Shown here piece after piece: positions 1 to 8,350 of a stretch of 64,000 nt of DNA; the stretch's first letter is position 1; each line of letters opens with the position of its first letter. This DNA comes from Bin107 sp965221655 (lineage in GTDB: Bacteria; UBA8248): assembly GCA_965221655.1 (NCBI GenBank), contig OZ244906.1, positions 1,674,001-1,738,000 on the forward strand. Direction: 5' to 3'. A program made the position numbers and the translations under genes. A model generated the notes under the pieces. The model ran no database searches. It was not told the DNA's origin and saw only the letters and a list, made by a program, of their open reading frames with translations.

Positions 1-366
1 CGCTACGTCGCCCACCACGGAAACCAGGGCGGTGCGGCCTACGTGCACCTCGAACGACCACAAGAAACCCTGGAAGCGGCCCTCGCCGCACTCAAGAGTC
101 ATGCGGGCATCGAAGAGGCTCTCGCGCGCGAGGAGGCCGCCGCGCGCTTTGCCCTGATGCCCGAGCGGGTGGGCGACGTGATGGTGCTGGCCGACGCACA
201 GACCGTCTTCGGCGTCATGGACGAGGCCGAACGCGCGGTGCGCCTCAGAAGCCACGGCTCGCTGCACGAGGCGCGGGTTCCCCTGTGGGCATGGAACGCA
301 CCCGGCTTCAAGCAGCCCGCCCGGCATTTCGATTGTGTCCGCTACGTGATGGAGGGGCTGGGGTAA
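1..366 (+). CDS. phosphonoacetate hydrolase-like alkaline phosphatase superfamily protein, C-terminal part
   Basis: Only the last 121 codons are inside the window; the reading frame is open from base 1 to the TAA at 364-366. The segment RVGDVMVLADAQTVFG followed by LRSHGSLHEARVPLW matches the end of phosphonoacetate hydrolases (PhnA type) and related nucleotide pyrophosphatases, where the late metal-binding histidine lies in the SHG-LHE motif. Such enzymes split the C-P bond of phosphonoacetate into acetate and phosphate. The N-terminal metal site and nucleophile are outside the window, so the exact substrate cannot be judged. An alternative is a general type I phosphodiesterase of the same superfamily. 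Confidence 0.7.
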   Translation, partial: RYVAHHGNQGGAAYVHLERPQETLEAALAALKSHAGIEEALAREEAAARFALMPERVGDVMVLADAQTVFGVMDEAERAVRLRSHGSLHEARVPLWAWNAPGFKQPARHFDCVRYVMEGLG

Positions 367-496
367 TGCACAGGCTCCGCATCGTGCGGAGGCGCGCACA
401 GACGACCGCAGCGGCGAGCCGCGTGACCAGCTCCTGCGAGAACCCGCCTCGAACGAACCGCAAGGGCGACACGATGCTTAAGGGTGCCGAAACCTG

Positions 497-531
497 AAAA
501 AATCTTTGCGCTCCCCTCTCAGGGGTTGCGC
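497..531 (-). terminator. rho-independent terminator of the small membrane protein gene
   Basis: Read on the minus strand, a GCGC-AA-CCCCT / AGGGG-A-GCGC hairpin is followed by AAAGATTTTTT. The stem covers the stop codon of the gene at 519-902, so the gene ends inside its own terminator. Confidence 0.5.
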
Positions 532-902
532 TTGAGCCAGGGAAACTTCTCGTCGACGCCCGGCCAAATCTCGCGGATGGCAAAAAAGCATATCGCTATC
601 CAGATGGCGAGACCCACGTCGAAGCCCTCGAGTATCCGCACCATCCAGATGAAGTCGAACGCCCCCAGCACAAAGGCTGCCGGGTAGGCGCACCACGTAA
701 GGCCGCGCCATATCCCCAGCCCGAGCACCACCAGCCCGCCGCCGCCGCCCAGGGTCGCCCAGCCGTAGCCCACCCTGCCCGGCGCGCCCGCGTAGAGGGC
801 CGAGGCGGTGAAGACGAGCATCAGGCAGGCGACGAGCAGCGTGGTTCGCGCCGCGCGCCCCGCGTCGAACGTTCTCACGTCTGCGGAAACCGAATCGCTC
901 AC
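519..902 (-). CDS. small four-helix membrane protein, unknown function
   Basis: A 127-residue protein with four hydrophobic stretches (about residues 20-40, 46-66, 70-93 and 98-117), consistent with a polytopic inner-membrane protein. I chose the GTG at 902 because AAGGAGGGGG lies directly upstream of it; an ATG six codons earlier (920) has no such site. The C-terminal tail is charged (VDEKFPWLKRNP). I do not recognise a family. It is transcribed away from the downstream dehydrogenase and ends at a hairpin-plus-U-tract. No functional assignment is offered. Confidence 0.6.
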   Translation of the reverse strand: MSDSVSADVRTFDAGRAARTTLLVACLMLVFTASALYAGAPGRVGYGWATLGGGGGLVVLGLGIWRGLTWCAYPAAFVLGAFDFIWMVRILEGFDVGLAIWIAICFFAIREIWPGVDEKFPWLKRNP

Positions 903-1023
903 GTCCCCCTCCTTGTCCATCCACCCGCAGGGTACGCCATCCGCTTCTCGTTGCCCAGAGGTCGGGCGATGTGGTGTAATCGACGCACTTCAATCCCGTC
1001 TCATCTCACAGGGAGGATGCGCC

Positions 1024-2070
1024 TTGAAGGCCATGGTGCTCAGAGAACCCGGAAAACCCTTCACCGAAGAGGAATACCCCGACCCCGTCCCCGGTCCGGG
1101 CGAGGCCGTGGCGAAAATACGCGCCTGCGGGGCGGGGCTGACGATTCACCACGCCCGCATGGGGCGGATGCCCGACGTGAATTATCCCCTCGTCATCGGC
1201 CACGAGATCACCGCCGTCATCACCGCCGTGGGCGCGGGCGTGGAAGGCCTCGCCGAGGGCGACGCGGTGACGGCCTATTTCTACGTGACCTGCGGCAGGT
1301 GCAAGTGGTGCCTCATCAACCGCGAGACGCTGTGCGAGAACTTTACGGGCTACATCGGCCGCCAGGTGCAGGGAGCCTATGCGGAATACATCAAACTGCC
1401 CGCGCGCAACTTCCTCAAGCTCCCCGCCGGCCTCGACTACGAGAACAACGCGGCGGAGGTGTCCGTCATATGCGACGCCATCGCCACCCCCTACAAGGTG
1501 ACGCGCCGCGCGCGCATCGCCCCGCTCGAGAACGTCGCCGTCATCGGCGCGGGCGGCGGCGTGGGCATCCACATGGTCATGATGGCAAAGTGGGCGCACG
1601 CGAACGTCATCGCCGTGGACGTAGCGGCGAACAAACTCGGCAAGTGCCGCGACGTGGGCGCGAGCGAGGTGGTCGACGCCTCGCGCGAAGACACGGCGGA
1701 GGCGCTTTTGGACATCACGGGCGGCAAGGGCGTGGACGCGGTGATCGACTTCGTTTCCTCCGCTTCCACCCTGGAGGCGGGCGTACGCGCACTCGGGCGC
1801 GGCGGACGCCTGGTCACCCTGGGCGGCACGGGGCAGACGTTTCAGTCCGCCTCACGCGAGATGGTGCAAAAAGAGTTGGAGCTCCTGGGCAGCCGATACG
1901 CGACGAAACAGGAAGTCAGGGAATCGCTCGAACTCGTCGCGCGGGGCGACGCCTGGCCCGTGGTCACGGAGACCTACTCGTTCAACGTGGAGGAAGTCGA
2001 AAAAGCCCACGAGCGGCTCGAAGCCGCGACCGTTACGGGCCGCGCGGTCGTTCTGATGGACGGAAGCTAG
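1024..2070 (+). CDS. zinc-dependent alcohol dehydrogenase (MDR family)
   Basis: A 348-residue medium-chain dehydrogenase. It shows the catalytic zinc region (ACGAG near residue 36 and the GHE motif near residue 60), the structural zinc motif C-x2-C-x2-C-x7-C (TCGRCKWCLINRETLC) and the Rossmann motif GAGGGVG. The family oxidises alcohols or sugars with NAD(P). The TTG at 1024 is taken as start because CAGGGAGG sits 8-15 bases before it and the family N-terminus (MKAMVLREPG) begins there. The usual GVCHTD motif after the first zinc ligand is changed to GAGLTIHH, so the substrate may be unusual. It converges with the next gene with a 4-base overlap of stop codons. Confidence 0.85.
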   Translation: MKAMVLREPGKPFTEEEYPDPVPGPGEAVAKIRACGAGLTIHHARMGRMPDVNYPLVIGHEITAVITAVGAGVEGLAEGDAVTAYFYVTCGRCKWCLINRETLCENFTGYIGRQVQGAYAEYIKLPARNFLKLPAGLDYENNAAEVSVICDAIATPYKVTRRARIAPLENVAVIGAGGGVGIHMVMMAKWAHANVIAVDVAANKLGKCRDVGASEVVDASREDTAEALLDITGGKGVDAVIDFVSSASTLEAGVRALGRGGRLVTLGGTGQTFQSASREMVQKELELLGSRYATKQEVRESLELVARGDAWPVVTETYSFNVEEVEKAHERLEAATVTGRAVVLMDGS

Positions 2071-2792
2071 TTGACGATCTTCCACTGCCCGTCGGGCTGC
2101 CGGCAGGCGGTGCCGTAGGCTTCCTGCTTCTTTCCGCCGACGACGATCGTCTGCTGGAACTCGCGGCAGTATTGGTCGCGCTCGTTTTTGAAGGCGGGGC
2201 GGGGAACGACGACGCCGCACACGTCCGCTCCCGAGTCGTCCCAGACGGTCAGCGTGCCCGAACGCTGGTTTTCCAGGGCATATTGCGTCGTGGTGGAGAG
2301 GCGGAGACGTTGGGCTTCGTCCAGATCGCGCCCGATGTGCGCCCCCACCACCGTGCCAAGCACCGAGCCTGCGAACACCGACAGAGCGCGGCCGTTGCCG
2401 CTCCCGATCTGGTAGCCGAGGGCGGCTCCGCCGATGCCCCCTATCAGCGCGCCGAGCACCTCGCGGTCGTTGCGGTAGACGTACGCGCCGCAAGGGCCGC
2501 CCGCCGGACGATATTCCGCGGCGGGCGGATAGACCGGGTAGGTGTGCACCACGGGCGGGCGATACCAAAGCGGATACATGAACGCAGGCCCGAACCAGAT
2601 AGAGGGATGAACGGCAAGCCTCGGGCCGCGTCGAAAGCGCCGCGGATGACGTTTGTACTTGTGGGCGTATCTCTTCTCGACGTATCCGCGAACGCGGCGG
2701 GAATCCTCGCCTCGACCGGAACGAGCGTCCGCCGCCTGGCTCACCATCAGAAAACCCGTCAATATGACCAGCCCGATACCCAAACGCCTCAT
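2067..2792 (-). CDS. glycine-zipper 2TM-domain outer membrane surface antigen-like protein
   Basis: 241 residues. A signal peptide (MRRLGIGLVILTGFLMV, cut near QAADA) is followed by an Arg/Lys-rich and Tyr/Pro-rich segment, then a glycine-zipper hairpin (ALIGGIGGAALGYQIG, then SVFAGSVLGTVVGAHIG) and a C-terminal domain with three Cys. This order is that of the 17 kDa surface antigen / RT0821-type proteins, which insert in or attach to the outer membrane. The ATG at 2792 is preferred over an ATG six codons upstream because GAGGGTG precedes it. A -10-like TATAAT lies at 2828-2833 on the same strand, but no good -35 is visible. Confidence 0.75.
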   Translation of the reverse strand: MRRLGIGLVILTGFLMVSQAADARSGRGEDSRRVRGYVEKRYAHKYKRHPRRFRRGPRLAVHPSIWFGPAFMYPLWYRPPVVHTYPVYPPAAEYRPAGGPCGAYVYRNDREVLGALIGGIGGAALGYQIGSGNGRALSVFAGSVLGTVVGAHIGRDLDEAQRLRLSTTTQYALENQRSGTLTVWDDSGADVCGVVVPRPAFKNERDQYCREFQQTIVVGGKKQEAYGTACRQPDGQWKIVN

Positions 2793-2935
2793 GGGTTCAC
2801 CCTCCGTCAAAGAACTTCCCTGCGCCTATTATACTCTTTGACGCCGCCGGGTTCCAGCGGCGCAAAACCCGTTGACGCCGCACGCCATACGCACTCCTCC
2901 AAAGGCGGGGCCTTGCGCTTCTCTGACCACCCGCC

Positions 2936-2964
2936 TTGGCGTCCTGCCCGCGTGCGTGTAGAAT
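2936..2964 (+). promoter_or_regulatory. putative sigma70 promoter of the MaoC-like gene
   Basis: TTGGCG (2936-2941), a 17-base spacer and TAGAAT (2959-2964), about 30 bases before the start codon at 2995. Confidence 0.45.
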
Positions 2965-2994
2965 TTTGCAGACACACACCACCGGGGAGAGCCC

Positions 2995-3450
2995 ATGAGC
3001 AAGGGCGTCGCGTTCGAAAAATGGGAAGTCGGCGCCAGGTTCACCACCCGGGGCAGAACCATCACCGAGACCGACGTGGTGAACTACGTGAACCTGGTGG
3101 GCTACACCGAAAGCCTGTTTCTCGACATGGAATTCCTCCGCGCGCAAGGCCACGAAAGGCGCATGGCGCCCGCTCTCCTCACCTGCGCGATTGCGGATAC
3201 CCTTATCGTCCAGACGGGCGTGCTGCACGACTACGCCGTGGCGCTTTTAGGAGTGGACGGCCTGGTGGCGCGCGCACCCGTCTACGTGGGCGATACGCTC
3301 ACGGTCGAGGTCGAGACGACCGGGGTGCGCCCCTCAAAAAGCAGGCCCGACCGGGGCGTCGTCTCCACCCACCAGCGCGTGCGCAACCAAAAGGGCGAGG
3401 TGGTGCTCGAATACGACGTGAAGCGCATGATTCTCAAAAGCGCGGAATAG
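2995..3450 (+). CDS. MaoC-like hotdog-fold protein
   Basis: 151 residues with the single-hotdog MaoC layout: an N-terminal EKWEVGARFTTRGRTITETD motif leading into the helix, then MAPALLTCAIAD and LGVDGLVARAPVYVGDTL. MaoC proteins hydrate enoyl-CoA. In active members the loop after the first helix reads GD-NP-H-D; here it is VGYTESLFLD, so the Asp and His used in catalysis are not visible. It may have an altered active site or a binding role. GGGGAGAG precedes the ATG. It converges with the amidohydrolase gene. Confidence 0.75.
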   Translation: MSKGVAFEKWEVGARFTTRGRTITETDVVNYVNLVGYTESLFLDMEFLRAQGHERRMAPALLTCAIADTLIVQTGVLHDYAVALLGVDGLVARAPVYVGDTLTVEVETTGVRPSKSRPDRGVVSTHQRVRNQKGEVVLEYDVKRMILKSAE

Positions 3451-3451
3451 C

Positions 3452-4429
3452 CTAAAGCCCGAAGAACGCCTTCGCCGTGCCGCTCCAGATGCTCTCCGCC
3501 TCCCTGGGCGATATCTCGAGCCTCTCGACCATCTCCACGTGCCGCTGCAACGGCACCCAGGGGGCGTCGCTTGCGAACATCATGCGCGCAGCGCCCATCT
3601 CCTGGACGGCGAATTCGAGTGCCGTCGGGGAGTGCACGACCGTGTCCGTAAAAAAGCGCCTGAAGTATTCGCTCGGGTTCTTGGTGATGTAGGTCTGCTC
3701 GTCGCGGTAGCGTGCGCTCAGGCTGTCCACCCGCCCGATGAACAGAGGAAGCGACGCGCCCCCGTGCGGCAGGAGCACCTTGAGGTCGGGGTGCCGCTCG
3801 AGCACGCCGCCCAGGATGAGACGCAGCGCGGCCAGACATTCATCGAACATAAAGCCGATCATCGGCCCGAGCCAGTGATCCCGGTAGTGGGGGCCGGAGG
3901 GAGAAGGCCCGGGGTGCAGCACGAGCGGAATCCCGCGCGCGGCCAGCAACGCCCAGAGGGGTTCGTGGGCCGGGTCGTCGATGTAGCGCCTGCCGCCCAC
4001 GTAGGCGAACACCTGCAAGCCGACGAAGTCGAGCTCGTCCGCGCAGCGCTCGACCTCCCGGCAGGTCGTATCGATATCGCCAAAGCCCACGGACGCCACG
4101 CCCCGGAACCTGCCCGGATGCAGCGCGGCGGCCTCGGCTAGGGCGTCGTTGCCGATGCGCGCGAGTTCGTCCGCCTCGCGGGGGTTTTTCGCCAGGTCCG
4201 GGCCTGGAATGTTGATGCTGATTAGGGCAAGATCAATTTCCTGCGCATCCATTTCCGCGAGCTTGATGGATATGTCGAGGGCAGGAGGGCGCATCGGCAG
4301 CTTCTCGTCCGGGCTGGCCCACGCCCACCAGAAATCCTCCGCCCTCTCGTAGCGCGGAAAGTCCGAGCGCGCGGCGAGGGCTTCGACGTAGGCTTGGGGT
4401 ACGTGATGGGTCTGCACGTCGATGCGCAT
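3452..4429 (-). CDS. amidohydrolase family 2 protein (ACMSD-like)
   Basis: 325 residues, the length expected of the aminocarboxymuconate-semialdehyde decarboxylase-like amidohydrolases, which carry out metal-dependent decarboxylation or hydrolysis. Visible are the central VLHPG, the LPHGGASLPLFIGR segment and the late FASDAPW with the conserved Asp. The N-terminal metal motif, normally H-x-H, reads IDVQTHHVP, so the first His is Gln; some uncharacterised members share this. The gene is divergent from the Gfo/Idh/MocA oxidoreductase, which may act on a related compound (inference). Confidence 0.8.
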   Translation of the reverse strand: MRIDVQTHHVPQAYVEALAARSDFPRYERAEDFWWAWASPDEKLPMRPPALDISIKLAEMDAQEIDLALISINIPGPDLAKNPREADELARIGNDALAEAAALHPGRFRGVASVGFGDIDTTCREVERCADELDFVGLQVFAYVGGRRYIDDPAHEPLWALLAARGIPLVLHPGPSPSGPHYRDHWLGPMIGFMFDECLAALRLILGGVLERHPDLKVLLPHGGASLPLFIGRVDSLSARYRDEQTYITKNPSEYFRRFFTDTVVHSPTALEFAVQEMGAARMMFASDAPWVPLQRHVEMVERLEISPREAESIWSGTAKAFFGL

Positions 4430-4473
4430 GCGAACCTCCCGATGTATGATGAGAACGTGTACCAGACACGGGG

Positions 4474-4502
4474 ATTATTGCCCCGAACCGAGGCGGATGC
4501 AA
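4474..4502 (-). promoter_or_regulatory. putative promoter of the amidohydrolase gene
   Basis: On the minus strand: TTGCAT, 17 bases, AATAAT. The -10 box lies about 45 bases before the start codon. Confidence 0.35.
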
Positions 4503-4521
4503 ATTACGCGAGGAGAAGACC

Positions 4522-5595
4522 GTGAAGACGACTGGAGTGGCCGTCATCGGCGCAGGCGGCATCGGCACCCTGAGGGCGCATTCGTGCGCGCAGATTCCCC
4601 AGGTGGACTACCTGGCGGTGTGCGACATCGTGCCCGAGAAACTCGACCGCCTCGCGGAATCGGTGCGCGCCGACGTGGCGACCGAGAAATACGAGGAGGC
4701 GATACGCGACGAGCGCGTGGGCGCCGTCATCGTCTCCTCGGACGAGGAGTACCACCACGGCCCCGCCGCCCTGGCCGCCGAACTCGGCAAGCCCGTGCTC
4801 ATCGAAAAGCCCTTCGTTCTCGACCTGGGCGAGGCGGACGACATTTTGGCAAAGGCAGAAAAATCGGGTGCGGGGGTATTCGTGGGCTACACCCAACGCT
4901 ACCGGCGGCGCTTTTTGCTCGCCAAACAAGCGGCCTTCGCGGGCCAGCTCGGCGACATCGTAATGGCGCTCGGCAAAATCTACGTAACGCGCGCCGTGGG
5001 CGAGGCCGTGGCCCGGCGCTCGCCCAACACCACGCCCTCCATCAACACCCTCACCTACATGGTCGACCTGATTCTCTGGTACATGGAGGGCAAGGAACCC
5101 GTCGAGGTCTACGCCCGCTCGGCGAGCTTCGTGTTCCGCAAATACGACCGCGACGACTTTCAGTGGATGATCGTCACCTTCGACGACGGGAGCGTCGCCA
5201 CCCTGGGCACGAGCTGGCTCCCGCCCCACCACTGGCCCGCCTATACGGCGACCATGGAGGTCGACCTACAGGGCACCAAGGGTTCTCTCAACGTGGACGA
5301 CGCCCACCGCGACGTGATTCTCGCGCCCGAGGAGGCGATTCCCTGCCCCTATACGCCCGAACACCAGGTGAACGTGGCCTTTCTGGGTTCGGCCATGCCG
5401 GGCGACTTCGTGATGGGCGAGTTCTTCGGCCCCATGAAGGAGGAGACAGACGCCTTCGTGCGCCACATTCTGGGAATCGGGGGCGTGGGACTCGCCACCG
5501 GCGCACACGCCAGAAAGGTGCTCGCCCTCACCATGGCGGCGGATCGCTCGTGCAAGGAGGGTGCGCCCGTCGCACTCAAGGACATCGGCGCCTAA
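4522..5595 (+). CDS. Gfo/Idh/MocA family oxidoreductase
   Basis: 357 residues. The N-terminal Rossmann fold is clear (GAGGIGTLRAHSCAQIP, then VCDIVPEKL), followed by the family's IEKPF motif with the lysine implicated in catalysis and by GYTQRYRRRF. The C-terminal half is the mixed alpha/beta substrate domain. Members oxidise or reduce sugars, inositols or bile pigments with NAD(P). The GTG at 4522 has GAGGAG upstream. The substrate cannot be read from the sequence. Confidence 0.85.
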   Translation: MKTTGVAVIGAGGIGTLRAHSCAQIPQVDYLAVCDIVPEKLDRLAESVRADVATEKYEEAIRDERVGAVIVSSDEEYHHGPAALAAELGKPVLIEKPFVLDLGEADDILAKAEKSGAGVFVGYTQRYRRRFLLAKQAAFAGQLGDIVMALGKIYVTRAVGEAVARRSPNTTPSINTLTYMVDLILWYMEGKEPVEVYARSASFVFRKYDRDDFQWMIVTFDDGSVATLGTSWLPPHHWPAYTATMEVDLQGTKGSLNVDDAHRDVILAPEEAIPCPYTPEHQVNVAFLGSAMPGDFVMGEFFGPMKEETDAFVRHILGIGGVGLATGAHARKVLALTMAADRSCKEGAPVALKDIGA

Positions 5596-5630
5596 GGGAG
5601 CGCGCTTGGCCATCGATATCAAGCGCGGCG

Positions 5631-7124
5631 TCAGGCCATCAACTCTCTGATCTGCGCTTCGAGCGGCGCGGTGGAAAGGCTCCCGCAGCCAAGTGCGCGG
5701 GAGAGCGAATCGCCGTCGTGGCGCTGGCCGTCGCGCCAGATTTCGCGCAAGAAGGCCCCGCTTCGCTGCGCGGCCCACCACCTCCTGCCGAAGCGCGTGC
5801 GCAGCGTCTCGGCCATCTGCGCCTGGAGCATCCACGCCCGCAGATAGTTCGCGCAGTAGAAAAACGGGTCCACGTCGTCGAGATAGGAAATTTGAGGGTA
5901 GTCCACCCCCGTCGCCGTGCTCAGCTTCTCAGCGTAGAGGGCGTCCTTGCCCGCGAGCTCGGCTCCCTGGTGCAGGGCGCACTCGTAGTCGATCTTCGCC
6001 GCGTAGCGGCGCAGCATGTAGAGTTCGAACAGCGCGTGGCGGGCCAGAAAGGCCGCGTAGTCCGCAGCCTGGCCGCCGAGCGTTTCCGCCAGCCAGAGCG
6101 GGTCGAGCAGCAGGTGGTCGAAGAGCATGGCGAAGCCCTCGGTAACCGAGTTGTCGCCCAGGCGCTTCCACTCGAGAGGAGCGTCCGCCGCCACGCCCGC
6201 GAAATGCAGGGCGTGGCCGAGCTCGTGCCAGAACGCGCGGTAATCGTCGTAGCCGCCCCGGGGTCTGATGACGAGATAGACCTCTTCCGGCACGCGCACC
6301 GAGGCGCAAAACGCGCGCGGACTCTTGCGCGGGCGCTCCGCCACGTCGAGGCGCACCCGCCCCCCGGCCGAGAGGTCCAGCCCCATCGCGCGGCACACCC
6401 CGCGGGCGGAGGATTCGAGTTTTTCCGCCGGGAACAGCGCGTCGAACTCCGCACCCCGAAACATGTGCTGCGCGTCGTGGCGGTGGGCTGAGGAGAAAGA
6501 GACGCCCACTTCGGCCAGGGCTTCCTCCATGGCCCCGGCATAAAGAGCCCCGGTGCGCGCGAGAAACGCCTGCATCTCCTCGCGCACGGGTGCGAGCGCG
6601 TAGCGCTTCACCGCCGCCATCATCCCCATGTAGTCGCCAAAACCCAGCTCGGCCGCCGTCTCGTGGGTCGTGTGGTGGATTTGCGCGAGATGCGCGTTCT
6701 TCACCTCCAAGGCCTGGCAGCGTGCGTTTTCCAAAAACGCGCGCTTCTCGCGGTCGGGCTCGTTCAGAAGAGCGACGGCGCTTTGCCGGTAGGGAATCGA
6801 CTCCCCCCCGGCGGTCTCGACCATCGTGCGCGTCTCGAAGCGAAGAGCCTCCTCGCTCGGTGCGCGCACGGCGTTGCGGATGAAGCCAAGCGTCAGAAAA
6901 CCGCGCAACTCGGCCAGGCGCGCGGCTTCTTCTTCTGAGGACGCGCTCCAGCCCGCCGCGTCTTCTAAGTTTTCGCGCGCGAACAAATCGGCATAGGCGG
7001 CGAAAATTTCGCTCAGGCGCGATTCTTCTCTGAGACCCGCCCCGACCTCGTACCATTCCCTGCGCGATTCGGCGAAAAACGCCTCCGCCCGCGCGCGCAC
7101 CCGCTCCACACGCATGGCGCTCAT
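5631..7124 (-). CDS. M3 family oligopeptidase (thimet/PepF-like)
   Basis: 497 residues with the zinc motif FWHELGHALHF in the C-terminal half and the third-ligand region NSVTEGFAMLFDHLL about 25 residues later, as in M3 metallopeptidases that cut short cytoplasmic peptides. It is shorter than typical oligoendopeptidase F. The ATG at 7122-7124 overlaps the glgC stop in ATGA, so it is the last gene of a coupled glgA-glgC-peptidase operon. Its link to glycogen metabolism is not obvious. Confidence 0.8.
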   Translation of the reverse strand: MSAMRVERVRARAEAFFAESRREWYEVGAGLREESRLSEIFAAYADLFARENLEDAAGWSASSEEEAARLAELRGFLTLGFIRNAVRAPSEEALRFETRTMVETAGGESIPYRQSAVALLNEPDREKRAFLENARCQALEVKNAHLAQIHHTTHETAAELGFGDYMGMMAAVKRYALAPVREEMQAFLARTGALYAGAMEEALAEVGVSFSSAHRHDAQHMFRGAEFDALFPAEKLESSARGVCRAMGLDLSAGGRVRLDVAERPRKSPRAFCASVRVPEEVYLVIRPRGGYDDYRAFWHELGHALHFAGVAADAPLEWKRLGDNSVTEGFAMLFDHLLLDPLWLAETLGGQAADYAAFLARHALFELYMLRRYAAKIDYECALHQGAELAGKDALYAEKLSTATGVDYPQISYLDDVDPFFYCANYLRAWMLQAQMAETLRTRFGRRWWAAQRSGAFLREIWRDGQRHDGDSLSRALGCGSLSTAPLEAQIRELMA

Positions 7125-8350
7125 ATCACCGGTCGCGTGAACCCGCGCGGCAAAACGACGATGCCGCTCGGGTCGGCGAGGGCGCCGGGGAAAGCGCTTG
7201 CGTTTTCACTCACCACGCGGGCACCCGGCCCGATTTGGTTGAAGCGGTCGACGATGGCGCGTTCGAGCCGCGCTCCGGCCCCGACGTGGGTGTGATCCAT
7301 GATCACGGAATCGACTATCTCGGCGCCTGCGTCGACGACGACGCCGCGCCCGATGACGGAACGCTCGATGTGCGCCCCCACAATCTGGCACCCCTCGCCG
7401 ATGAGGGCGTTCTCCAGGCGCGCGGACACGATGCGGCTCCCCGGCCCCGGGTAGAGACCCGTGCGTATCGGCCAGTCGGGGTTGCCCAGATCGAGGAGCG
7501 GCGTCTCGCCGAGCAGGTCCATCTGCGTCTCCCAGTAGGTTTTGATGGTGCCTACGTCGCGCCAGTAGCCGCGCTCCTCGGTGGGTTTGGTGCCGGGAAT
7601 CTCGTTGCGGAGAAAATCATAAGCGTAGAGCTTCTTGTTCTCGCCCAGCAGGGCGGGGATGACGGTGCGCCCGAAGTCGTGCTCGCCCCCGCGCGCCGCG
7701 TCGCTGATGAGGGCTTCCATCAGCATCCGGGCGTCGAACACGTAGTTGCCCATCGAGCAAAGCGCGCGCGACGAATCCCCCGGCATGGGCCGGGGGTCGG
7801 GCGGCTTTTCGTCAAAACGCTCCACCCGTCCTTCTGCGTCCACGGCCAGCACGCCGAAGCCGCGCGCTTGCTCTATCGGCACGGGCAGGGCGGATATCGT
7901 CGCGTCCGCCCCGCTCTCGACGTGAAAGCGCACCATCTGGCTCACGTCCATCCGGTAGATGTGATCCGCCCCGAACACCAGCACCAGGTCGGGTGCGTGG
8001 TCGGTCACCAGGTTTCTGTTCTGGTGGATGGAATCCGCGGTTCCCTTGAACCAGAATTCGCCCGAGCGCTGCTGGGGCGGAACCGCCGTCACGAAGTTCT
8101 TGTTCAGCGACCCGCCGATGTTCCAGGAGCGGCGCAGGTGATCGATGAGCGACTGGGCCAGATACTGCACCAGCACGTAGATGGAGAGATAGCCCGAATT
8201 CACCAGGTTGCTCAGCACGAAATCGATGATCCGAAACTTCGAACCGAAGGGCACGGCGGGCTTGCCCCGCGCAACCGTGAGGGGATGCAGCCTTCTGCCC
8301 GCTCCGCCCGCCATGACGAAGGACAACACCCGTGGCTCATGCGGATTCAC
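7121..8350 (-). CDS. glgC: glucose-1-phosphate adenylyltransferase
   Basis: 409 residues. It makes ADP-glucose from glucose-1-phosphate and ATP, the committed step of glycogen synthesis. The nucleotide-binding signature GGAGRRLHPLT and the GKPAVPFGSKFRIIDF region are intact, FDEKP is present in the middle, and the C-terminus is a left-handed beta-helix with hexapeptide-like repeats. The GTG at 8350 follows GGAGGGTGGAGC and overlaps the glgA stop (GTGA), so translation is coupled. Confidence 0.93.
   Translation of the reverse strand: MNPHEPRVLSFVMAGGAGRRLHPLTVARGKPAVPFGSKFRIIDFVLSNLVNSGYLSIYVLVQYLAQSLIDHLRRSWNIGGSLNKNFVTAVPPQQRSGEFWFKGTADSIHQNRNLVTDHAPDLVLVFGADHIYRMDVSQMVRFHVESGADATISALPVPIEQARGFGVLAVDAEGRVERFDEKPPDPRPMPGDSSRALCSMGNYVFDARMLMEALISDAARGGEHDFGRTVIPALLGENKKLYAYDFLRNEIPGTKPTEERGYWRDVGTIKTYWETQMDLLGETPLLDLGNPDWPIRTGLYPGPGSRIVSARLENALIGEGCQIVGAHIERSVIGRGVVVDAGAEIVDSVIMDHTHVGAGARLERAIVDRFNQIGPGARVVSENASAFPGALADPSGIVVLPRGFTRPVI

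Noticed and set aside
951..3455. 834-codon open frame across three genes
   Set aside because: Runs out of frame through the alcohol dehydrogenase, the antisense of the 2TM gene and the MaoC gene; Arg-rich nonsense.
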